In this document: piece by piece, positions 55,476 to 64,000 of the stretch
Numbering within the stretch: the first letter of the stretch is position 1
How the letters are laid out: each line of letters begins with the position of its first letter
From: Favolaschia claudopus
Taxonomy: Eukaryota > Basidiomycota > Agaricomycetes > Agaricales > Mycenaceae
Reading direction: 5' to 3'
Length of the DNA: 64,000 nt
NCBI GenBank assembly: GCA_037176885.1
Contig: JAWWNJ010000135.1
Location: 1-64,000, forward strand
The notes under the pieces: model-generated
Seen by the model: the letters and a program-made list of their open reading frames with translations, nothing else
Database searches by the model: none
Told to the model about the DNA's origin: nothing
Position numbers and translations under genes: made by a program

Positions 55476-55663
55476 CAGTCGTCACTGCCTTAACCCATAC
55501 CCCTCGGTGGGGCAAAAAAAGTATGGGTTATGAGGGTTTTATGGGTTATCGCAGGTAAATATCACGTAATTTGGGCACTTTCACACTGTAAACCGAGGAA
55601 AATTTGCCCCCAAGATCATGGGTTATGGGGAAGTACAGGTATGGGTTATGACAGTGACGACTG
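55476..55663. mobile_element. Tc1/mariner-type MITE, 188 bp
   Basis: Inverted ends of about 27 bp begin CAGTCGTCACTG and extend to AACCCATACC with a few mismatches. TA flanks both ends (55474-55475 and 55664-55665). ATGGGTTAT recurs four times inside. Confidence 0.85.
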
Positions 55664-55665
55664 TA

Positions 55666-56427
55666 GTCTAGAATACAAACATCGCGTTGGTGTGAGAAAA
55701 AGTCATGGATATCAAGACATGTTCCCTTTACTCGGCGTTACAAAAAGTGACCGACAATGTGCCATTTTAGGCCGAATCGTGTAGTATTTTGTTGGTTCAA
55801 GCACATAGGAATGTTCATTGGGATGTTCTGTACCCATTTGTATGGCAGTTTGGGAGAAACGACGCCGCGAATGTCTCGCACCAGTCGGTTCAATCTGACA
55901 GCTAACATTTTGCCTTATTTAGAAGAAACCATTTGGCTCTCGCTTTGTTAGCACAGGAAACACAGTTTCAAGTATTCTATGTTGTATTTTATACACGATT
56001 CTATTGTCTGACCAAATTTGGTCTGTCTGAACCATGTCATTGGGGCTTTTTTGAGCGTCTGAATTCCACCACTCAGATTTGATTCAGTTTCAAGCTGGGT
56101 ATCAGCTCGTTTTGCTACAAAAAGATGGAACTAATGTGAAAGTTCCAGCAGCTCTCTTGCTCTCTGTGTCAATCAAGTAACCAAGAGTTATTCAGCGACA
56201 TATATTATCATCATCTACCCTCCTCATTAACCGGGATCAACAACAGGGACAAATTCGAGGTGAAATATGAGCGACCTCTTTTCACACTATTTTGACGCCG
56301 TTTTCACAAGTATTTTGTATGACTGGATGGGATAGTATCGTCTTTATCAAATGCAGGTTGGAAATCCGGTACGTTGATCAGATATTGTGGATATCTTTCG
56401 AGTTTTTGTGTGGTTTGTGCCGGCTGC
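55666..56427. other. Noncoding AT-rich stretch
   Basis: I see no gene or repeat that I can support here. Confidence 0.4.
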
Positions 56428-57150
56428 CACTGTGCAAAGTATACATTATGAAATTCATGCAAACTGTCATGAATTTCAGGTTTCATGATGTTTTGTCATG
56501 AAGCACACCATGAATTTCAAGGGGGGTTTCATGATGCTCAGAAGCTCATTTTTGCAAGATTATGAATTCATGACAAAACATCATGAATTTTCGTCATGAA
56601 AGAACCGAGCGATTTTTTCTGGCTAAGTCCACCAAGGGTTAAGTGGGTAGTGTTCTAATATCAATGATAAAGCCAATAAATGGTATCAGTCGGTCTCTGG
56701 TCTCTATCAAGTGCACACTGCTGAAAATTAGTTAACTAAATGAGGAGGTTAACGGGGATGAACAACTTGAGACTGTGCCGCATGACATCCATATATTGAC
56801 CAAGATAACATACTTTATAATTGCCACTTAGTCTATGTGTAGTAATGTCACCCTGACGTAGTGCGTCATACGGCGGTTTTGAGTTCGATTCCGGGTGATG
56901 TCACCTGAGTTTGGTTGTTATTTATTTGCTTTGCAGCGCTCTCGTTTCGTGATGTTTTGCTCCGAAATACTTGATAAAACATCATGAAAAAACGTCATGA
57001 AGAGCCCCATAATCATCATGAAAACATACTTTCAATTCATGCTGTTGCGTTAGCAATTTCCAGGCGATTCATCATGAATTCCTGGACATAATGTTGGGAT
57101 TTTCATGGCCAACAACATCATGAATTTCATGACCCTTCCTTTGCACAGTG
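56428..57150. mobile_element. CACTA-like non-autonomous element, 723 bp
   Basis: Both ends carry CACTGTGCAAAG as inverted repeats, and TGC flanks each side (56425-56427 and 57151-57153). A 3-bp target duplication and CACT ends fit the CACTA/EnSpm group. Inside each end (56430-56610 and 56960-57140) the palindrome TCATGA and ATCATGAA recur many times, as expected of subterminal transposase-binding sites. No coding sequence lies between. Confidence 0.75.
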
Positions 57151-57153
57151 TGC

Positions 57154-57927
57154 ATGCAAAAATACTATGACGTTCAGCCTGTCGACAAGCCCCAGGAGCC
57201 CCAGACAAGGAATGTCAGGGATCTTTTCATGTATGCTGTAGAGAATTGTCAGGGGTATATTTGAAGCGCGACACTTCGAAAAAATATCACGTGGCCGTGA
57301 AGGAGTGACCAAATTATCTGTTACTTTTTGTAACACCGAGTACACTTTGGTTGCCTTAATTCGTTGTTCAGAAGTTGGGGGCTGCCTCAAACTCGTAGAA
57401 TAGGCAGCTTGAACAGTCAAAGTTGATTCAAGCAGTGATCGACACTGTGCTTCTAAGCATGGAAAGTCTTATTATACTTTCTTTGTCGGTCTATCTTGAT
57501 TCAACTTCAAATTGGAATGATACTCCTCCAGAAAATGGGGGGTTGAAAGAGTGTTCTTCAAACCGTGCACTTATCTAACCTGATACAATTCTGCAACGGC
57601 CCCAAGCCATCTCGCACTCCAAGTGGTCTATTCAATATCTGAAGAAAGGAAAAGTTATCTATTGCTTGGGCAGTCTCTGCCCATTTTGAGCAAAATAAGA
57701 GTCTATTCAGCGCCGCATGCAGCAGGCTCTAGTATCTACTCTATAAATCTAGCGGACCTCTTGGTTGTACTGTTTTATTGTCCCTGCAAGCCCGGAAGAA
57801 ATTATATCGCACAACTTAGGTCGAAGTTAGTTGGGGCTTGAGTCGGGTGAATCAAGCCGTCAGAAATGCACCCCTAGAGAGGAATTAGTGTACCTGTACT
57901 CTATGTCACAGAATCCGGGTCAATAGA
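57154..57927. other. Noncoding stretch
   Basis: I see no gene or repeat that I can support here. Confidence 0.4.
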
Positions 57928-58646
57928 TGTGACGGAAGCGAAGGGAGCTCGAGTTCCGACACACAAAGATCAACCCAAGGGAACTGGTGTAAGTCCTAGA
58001 TTGACCCAAGGAAAGCAATCTACGACAAAAGCTAACTACTTATACTAGAAAATGAAGGCTGTGTATCAGAGTCTTGGCAACGACTCGGGGAATTATCACC
58101 GTGAGCTAGTCCATTTTTAAGATCAACCGCATGCAAGGAGTAGAATTCGGATTATGTAATCACGTTTTCTACCCATTGCCATGGTATCTAAGGCTTGAAC
58201 TCAGCGTAGGACGCCTATATAGATTCATACGAGTCTCCCTGAGGTCTTAAGTTGCCGAAATCACGACAAGGCACCGCAGAAAGTGGTTGGAAAAATGCGT
58301 GATGATTCTGTCACAGGTGTCACAAGGCGGAGCGAAAGGTCAGGGCGTCGGCGCAGAAGATGCATTTTATATCGATTTTTTTTTTTCCAGACAGGTAGAT
58401 ATGTACCTGTAGATGCTATATACTTAAAATTTGGATCCATATGTGCGTGAGGGAAGGCGCTATAAGAAAAGTGAACTAAATTGCCGTAAAACGCACAGCC
58501 ACAAAGATTATATAATAAGATTCTACCATTGACACGCCTATGAACTTAAAAACAGACTTCAACACGACCGAGGTACGAGGTCAAATGTGTTGAAGTCTGG
58601 CTATGAGAGACTAACCGTGTGCAGATGCGAACGTCGATCCGTCACA
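57928..58646 (-). repeat. Probable 3' LTR, 719 bp
   Basis: Read on the minus strand it begins TGTGACGG and ends CCGTCACA, an 8-bp inverted end pair of LTR type. A purine-rich GGAGGGCGGA precedes it, as a polypurine tract should. The Gag frame lies upstream on the same strand at 58824-59896. A 13-bp stem (CAGACTTCAACAC with its complement, 58553-58599) and a long T run (58377-58390) lie inside. No second LTR copy is found. Confidence 0.55.
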
Positions 58647-58823
58647 TCCGCCCTCCAGATCGTCGACAACGACGAGCTCAATATCTAGTCAGAAAATGAA
58701 TAAATCATGTTCAAACTCAATTCAATGTCAGAAATGGTCTTCGAAAAATCAAAATCAAACCATTCGGGTCTCCTCGCCCTCCTCGACGACCATTTCGATG
58801 TCGAGGGAGGAAATCATGCGAAT

Positions 58824-59896
58824 TTAGAAGTGTTCAAGTACTCCTGTGCTCTCCAAAAGAGCATTGCGATCAGTCGTCAGTGCGAAATCAACAGCATGGG
58901 ACGCAAATCCAGGAGGTTTACCTTTGGAAACCATTGTGTTCAATTCAGGACAGTTGCGGGAAAAGTGTCCATGCACCCCGCAATTAAAGCACAAGCCGGC
59001 TGCAAGGTATTCACTCCGCTTCTTGGCAGACAAATGGCCGCCGTTGTCACGAGATTTCGACTTGGGAGGTTCGGGCTCAGCACTGGAAACCGAAATAACG
59101 CGCCCTCCGGTACGACGTTTCTCGTTCCTGTTTCCAATTTGGGTTCATCGGGTCTGGTCCGAGGCAAGTTACTCGGCCCAGTAGTTTCTATCAGGTCTTC
59201 GGGTTCGTCAACGTTGACGATAATCTCGGCGCTTTCGGCGCCAGCGGAAACTTCAGCCCAAGTAGAAATCTCAGGATCAAGTTTGTCACGGAACATCTCT
59301 TTCCGGATGTTGGCGTTGAGGCTACGCCAAAACATAACAACCTTCTCCTGATTGGCTTCGAGCCCAATCGTGTTGAAGATTCGTTCCCACTCGGCTTTAT
59401 GAACCAAAACCGATTTATTCCGTTGAACGCAAAGGCCCAACAATGTGCGTTGCTTCTCGCGATAATTCACAGGGAAACAAAAGTTGAATAATCCCCAGAA
59501 GAAATCCCTCAAAGACCACACTTTATCGTCGTTCTCAACCTTGCTGTTGTAGTACTCAAGAGCACGACTCGTCAAGTAATATGACAAGTAGAAGACACGT
59601 TCATCAACGGGCACTTTTCCAACTTTGACATAGTTGGATCCTTCTTTCACAAATCGGTGAAATGCGACAGCATCAGGTGAGCCATCGTATTCTCTGGGAG
59701 GAATGGGCTTCAAAATCATTCGATCTTTTTTAGTACGAGAATTTCTACTCCTTCTCGAGGAACGTCGCTTGCGACGGTGCCGTGTTGGGTGAGACCTCCC
59801 CAGCCCTGATCCATCTGACGACTCAGAATCTGAGCCAGAAGAGTCGGATGGTTCGGATGGGGTTGGTGAACCGTCTGGAAAGGAAATCCCCCACAA
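58824..59896 (-). pseudogene. Gag of a Ty3-like element, one frameshift
   Basis: The main frame begins MWGISFPDGSPTPSEPSDSS, with a Ser/Asp-rich and then an Arg/Ser-rich stretch. The capsid domain follows (PREYDGSPDAVAFHRFV, FYLSYYLTSRALEYYNSKV, LFNFCFPVNYREKQRTLL, EWERIFNTIG). Near 59040 the frame shifts, after which comes the CCHC knuckle CFNCGVHGHFSRNC and a stop at 58824. No protease, RT or integrase is found before the LTR 180 bp further on, so the element is either deleted for pol or a Gag-only form. Confidence 0.8.
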
Positions 59897-60069
59897 AGTC
59901 CTGATTTGGACGCACCCTCGTCTCCTTTTCGGCCAAGGGGAATTTCCTTTCCGGGAAGCGGGTCAAAAAAATTATCATTCCCATTACTTTCCGAAAGCGC
60001 TGTAAAGACCAGCAGTGCCCTCGAAAATTCAGGGGCGGAATTAGCGCCAACAATTACTTCCAGGCATTT

Positions 60070-60483
60070 CAACCCAGAAAAAAGGAAATAGATTACAGAA
60101 AATTATTTGACTATGGAACGGTGTGATGGTGGGTACTGTATAGCCTCTGTGAAGACAAACATAGGTGGAGCAGTGTGCGATAGAATGTGGGTATAGATAG
60201 ATAGTAGCGCAAAGACGACAAAGAGATACACGAAGTAGCAGGGGGCAACACAAGGAAAACAATCGAAAAGAGCAACGAGAGAGGATGTTAGAAGCTGTAC
60301 ACATACGAAAAAACCGAGGTAGTGACGTAGGATGAAGGAGCCTCACAGTATGAGCAAGTTCATGTGGAAGATCCACCATCAATTCTTGTTGGGCAACATG
60401 AGAGCTGCTTCGCACAAGGAATAGCGATAATGAGGTGGGAGGACGCCGATGGAGAGAACCGCTGACGCAGGTGGAGGCGGCCT
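60070..60483. other. Noncoding stretch
   Basis: On the minus strand TTGGCGCTAATTCCGCC near 60040 could be the primer site region of the Gag element. Otherwise nothing stands out; the expected 5' LTR is absent. Confidence 0.3.
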
Positions 60484-61934
60484 CTAGACGAAGTGGGATT
60501 GAGTTTGAATCTGTGCTAGTGCAACAGCCTGTGCAGCTTTATCTGTCCACAATGCACTCGGGTCAGCATGGAGTTTTGAATAAGGCACAAACTGCACTCA
60601 CGCTGACTCCTCCCCCAGCTCAGCCTGATTTGTCTCCCTGCAATTGGAAAGCCGTTCATCTTCGTAATCGCCCGGTCTGCCGCAGCTTTGCTAACAAATT
60701 GCACAAAACCACAACGCTTTCCCACCGGCACCTTTACATAATGTATCTGCCCAAAGGGCATGAAAAACGCCCGCAATGCCTCCTCACCCACGAGGGGACT
60801 GAGGCCCCCAACAAAGACAGTGGTGTTGTAAGGATCCGTACTACCGATTTGGTTCGTGCGTGCTGGCAGAGACTGCAACACGGGGTTGATTTTGGCTCTA
60901 GCAGGTGAGATACGCACTGAAGAAGAATGACTCTGTTATGCTGTTTGCACATCAATATGACGCACTGGGTCGGGACAAGCAGTACAACCCTTGCATATCG
61001 ATGAGCGCACGTTGCTGATCCAACTCGTTCGTAAACCTACAATGCCCATCGCATCCCTTAGACAATCTAAATGCCCTAGAACGGAACTTACCTAACGAAA
61101 CCATAACCCAGACTCACGCCGGTTACTGAATCGGTGACGATTGTGGCGCTCTTGCAGCTCACAAACGGCAGGACAAACCTCGGCGCACGGTCGTTACGCA
61201 AGCCGAGGACAGGGTTGCGAAAGACCTTGGGGGAAAACGCCAAGTTTGTTAGGAGAGTGGGACTGGAGATAAACGCAAGAGGGCGAGAAGCTCACAGCAA
61301 CCAGATCACTATTGGAGGTCTCCGGGGCCAAGTCGCCTACGAAGACGCTATACTCCCTGACGACCGCGGCTTCGCCGCCGACGAACGCGGTGTCGACAAC
61401 ATTCGCGTCCAAATTTGTGCCATTGAGGTTCGTAGTGTGGCCTGATGCCGACTCCGGCTGTGCCCAGTTAAGCGCCCACGTCCTCGCAGAATTCGGCATC
61501 GTCATTCGAGCATCGAAAGAGTTGGCCTGCCCCAGACATAATGTAAGCATTCAAATGAGGGAAAGAAGACGAACACAACGACGCGGCGCGGAGCGGCTCA
61601 ACCAGCATGGCGCCAGCGAAGGGAAAGAGTATGCAGCTATGCCAGAACGGCCGCAAACTTCTGCAAAGTGGCGCGACGGACTCACCTGCTTCAACGCCGC
61701 CGCCGCACCTGCTGGAGTCTCAAACGTCAATACAATATACCCTGCATGATTCGTCCCTTCTCCATGCTGGGCCCTCTTGTGTGGGCCATTCAAGGTGACG
61801 CTTGCCTCCCAGCCCATCAACCTGCACACCTGGCGAGCGTACTCTCCGTCCATCCATGGCTCAAGATCGGTCCAAACGAGCGATGTGGGCGGGGTGATCG
61901 CAGAGCATTGTAGAGCCGCTGGTGCTGCGGCGGG

Positions 61935-62868
61935 CTGACTGACTGACTGACTGACTGAAGTTCTATTTAGCCGTACCTGGCCATTATGGCTATGCGGCAG
62001 TACTGGTAAACTAGGGTGATACGTAAAGGTAACTACGTGGGCTGTTTTGTGACGATTATAACAGAGAAATGAGAAAGTAAGTAAGAGGCGAGGACGTATG
62101 TGGAAATATAATGTAGAGAGTAATCGAGAGGGGGTATGGGAGAAAAGGGTATGTGGTAATATAAGTATGCGGGTTGGGGTGATTATAGGTGGTATTAGAC
62201 AATCATAGTATAAGGGAGGGGAGAGAGATAAGATGAAAGATTAAGCGGAGAAGTTTTAGCTGAAGCGACCTGTTTGTGCTATGAATTCCAGTAATGGTCG
62301 AAGCAGTTTCGGATTGTTGAGAAGACGCCGTACATCGAGAGATCCGAGTAACCCCGCCTCGTAGGAGGCAGCACGAAGCGGTGTCCGGAAGCGTTCCCAA
62401 GCCGGGCAATGGAGGAGAAAGTGGGCGCGGGTTTCGCGTGCGGCGCCACAAGCATCACAAGCTGGGGTGGAGTGGAGCCGGCAGCGATAACGATGAGCGT
62501 TGAGGGACGAGAAATCCGTGCGCAGCTGAGAGAGGAGGGAGAGATTCGCTCTCGAAGCTGCAGTGGACAAGTAAGAGCGCCGCAAAATGAGCGAAGGCGG
62601 GGAGTCATCGATTTCCCGTAGACCACGGCCGGTTGTTGCGACCTTCCACTGAGCATGCCAGAGCGAGAGAATGTAGCTGTTTATTGCTCGTTTGCAGCTG
62701 GTGAGGGAGACCGGCACATCCAGACTTGGTGTCAAGAGGGTGGCGGCCTTTGCAGCGTCATCCGCGAGCTCATTGCCTTCCGTACCAATGTGGGCGGGCG
62801 TCCAGACATTGGTGATGCGTAAGCCGGGAAGACGTGACATCGCAGAGCGGACAAGGCGGTCGTACGAG
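61935..62868 (-). mobile_element. LINE, 5'-truncated, with (CAGT)n tail
   Basis: It starts within RNase H (just before LVRSAMSRLPGLRI) and continues to the ORF stop at 62256. A 3' noncoding region follows that matches 33962-34133 and extends about 150 bp further, ending in about six CAGT units (61935-61958). 5' truncation and a short tandem tail are typical of LINE insertion by target-primed reverse transcription. Confidence 0.9.
62256..62868 (-). pseudogene. LINE RNase H C-terminus and zinc block
   Basis: Open to its natural stop. It has VWTPAHIGTEGNELADDAAK, the helical region TSCKRAINSYILSLWHAQWK, and a zinc-binding CDACGAARETRAHFLLHC. The end reads LLEFIAQTGRFS. Its plus-strand relative has lost a base just before the zinc block. 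Confidence 0.88.
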
Positions 62869-62898
62869 GGGCGGCCGGATAGAATCCTGTGCTATCAT

Positions 62899-63566
62899 GG
62901 AGTCAGACCTGGGGTGGTCTCGTACAAGCCAGACTGTCCCGGGTTGGTCCCGGGCGATGAGAAGACAGTAAGTAAGTTACAGTAGTTCTCAAGGAGCCAA
63001 ACAGACTGAGTCAGTGAAGTATTAAGTATAAACTTACGTGTGCGGTGCACGTGATAAAAACGTGTTCTTGATGAGCTGAGCCCACGCGACGAGCGGCTGG
63101 GCTCAGTGAGAGATAAGGGAGATTGCGAGTAAAGTGCTCTGCTGTGAGCTCGTGAGGGAGGAGGTGTATGAGTGTATGTATGTAGTGATACTATTTATGC
63201 GGTCTACGACCGCTAAAAATGTGAGTGAAATCTTAAGTGCGGAAATAAGTGAGGTGGGTGTGCAGGTGGAGTTGGGCCGGAGGCCGATTCGCTAAAACGA
63301 ACGCACCAAGAAGATCGGGCGGTAAGCGAATCGGACGCGGCGGGAGGATGGCGAGCGGCCCAAATCCAGTACGCACGGTTCTTGGGTCTTGGAGAAGGAA
63401 ACGACCGAAGCAACCCAAATGAGCATAGCTCAAAGAGCGTAGCTCGCGTGAGGGCGATGACTGAGGGAGGGGCCCGAGGACCCCACAGAGCGATGCGGGG
63501 AGAAAGATTATTGAGTATGTAACATGGCTACAAGAAGATTGTGCGAATAGGTTATAGCGGATACAG
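62899..63566. other. Noncoding stretch
   Basis: No gene is supported. It probably holds the promoter of the triple-RRM gene (near 62900-63050) and the 3' region of the recombinase fragment. Confidence 0.3.
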
Positions 63567-64000
63567 TTAATCGGTGTCAAAGGGAATTGAGTTTGTATCG
63601 TAAGGATGGCCGTGAGACGATGCGAATTCGCGGATGTGTCTGTCCCAAGCGGCAGTGATGCGAGAAGGAAGTATCTGTTCAAGTCTGCGCCAGTATATGA
63701 GAAAACAGAGAGAGGTCCATCCACCCAGCTTCATTATAACTTCGGGCTCGACGCCGGCGAGGAGAAGCTCGACGGAGCCCCCGATGCGGTAGCTGTGCCC
63801 GAAAACCGTCGCGAGGGAGGCGGACTTGTAAGCAGCGGATACTGTGCGCAAGAAATGGTCCTTCGTGAGAGGGCGCCATAGACCGTGTTCATGGAAGGCA
63901 AAAAGGGGTGTCAAGGGCGGAGGGAATGAGTTGACGGTAGTGTGATTCTCCCATGCTAGTACAGGGCATAAGTCCGCGTCCTCGGTAGGAACCTGGGTGA
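63567..64000 (-). CDS. Tyrosine recombinase C-terminus, cut by window edge
   Basis: The frame is open from the window edge. It shows RPLTKDHFLRTVSAAYKSAS, the H-x-x-R box in GHSYRIGGSVELLLAG, a conserved LGGWTS and the tyrosine in FLIYWRRLEQILP. This is the C-terminal catalytic half of a tyrosine recombinase of a basidiomycete Crypton- or DIRS-type element. It differs from the Ngaro enzyme at 11.6-13.1 kb (box GHSFRRG), so it is a separate family. The N-terminal part lies beyond the window. Confidence 0.75.
   Translation of the reverse strand, partial: TQVPTEDADLCPVLAWENHTTVNSFPPPLTPLFAFHEHGLWRPLTKDHFLRTVSAAYKSASLATVFGHSYRIGGSVELLLAGVEPEVIMKLGGWTSLCFLIYWRRLEQILPSRITAAWDRHIREFASSHGHPYDTNSIPFDTD

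Larger units (their letters stand above)
60484..62898 (-). pseudogene. Nam8/Csx1-like triple-RRM protein, split by a LINE
   Basis: RRM1: SLVWTDLEPWMDGEYARQVC ... HAGYIVLTFETPAGAAAALK (61900-61740). After an intron of about 150 bp comes a linker and RRM2 (REYSVFVGDLAPETSNSDLV, VTGVSLGYGFV, TNELDQQRALIDMQG), itself split by introns. RRM3: NTTVFVGGLSPLVGEEALRA ... VPVGKRCGFVQFVSKAAADR, ending WGRSQ, an intron, and KAAQAVALAQ to the stop at 60484-60486. This three-RRM plan is that of yeast Nam8/Ngr1 and fission yeast Csx1, which act in splicing or mRNA stability. The N-terminal coding sequence is interrupted at 61935-62868 by a LINE; ten codons from ATG 62898 precede it. Confidence 0.82.

Noticed and set aside
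56845..56905. tRNA-like sequence with GAGTTCGATTCC and a 7-bp outer stem
   Set aside because: Only about 54 bases lie between the stem halves, and neither the T-arm nor an anticodon arm pairs properly. It lies inside the CACTA-like element.

Overview
The window reads as nuclear DNA of a filamentous basidiomycete, most likely an agaricomycete. Host-type genes carry many short GT-AG introns of about 44-65 bp. Recognisable families include a Mei2-like RNA-binding protein, a Nam8/Csx1-like triple-RRM protein, a fungal alpha-kinase and kinase-like proteins. The mobile elements are a typical agaricomycete mix: Ty3 chromovirus, Ty1/copia, Ngaro-type tyrosine-recombinase retroelement, RNase H-bearing LINE, Plavaka, MULE with SWIM finger, BED-finger hAT, and several MITE families. 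There are no bacterial operons, rRNA genes or CRISPR arrays.

Layout. 1-5.1 kb: a kinase-like gene running off the left edge, a decayed LINE reverse transcriptase, and a Mei2-like gene, all on the minus strand. 5.3-8.1 kb: a hAT-type MITE and sparse noncoding DNA. 8.1-25 kb: a nested transposon island. Two copies of one copia element lie in inverted orientation around the 3' half of an Ngaro element. The minus copy was then hit by a MULE-type MITE (9-bp target duplication), a complete 6-kb chromovirus (5-bp duplication) and a TA-flanked MITE, and it ends against the LTR and leader of a different retroelement. 25-34.7 kb: a Plavaka fragment, an unrecognised coiled-coil gene, nested CACTA-like elements and a LINE. 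35.3-39.7 kb: a 4-kb pyrimidine-rich, noncoding tandem-repeat tract between 175-bp direct repeats. 40.5-44.8 kb: a divergent pair, an alpha-kinase gene (minus) and an integrase-like DDE gene (plus), both with reading frames that hold across introns. 47-52.5 kb: a MULE transposase gene meeting a truncated hAT gene tail to tail. 53-58.6 kb: small MITEs, an ACGCGT-rich stretch, a CACTA-like element and an LTR. 58.8-60 kb: an orphan gag. 60.5-62.9 kb: the triple-RRM gene, split by a 5'-truncated LINE. 63.6-64 kb: the C-terminus of another tyrosine recombinase.

The order of the insertions can be read from the nesting. Within the chromovirus, the two LTRs differ at about 2 of 385 positions, so it is young, although its pol frame is already broken twice. 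It shows a candidate self-priming site and a candidate -1 frameshift heptamer. Most host genes are interpretable only after splicing; coordinates given for multi-exon genes are outer limits.
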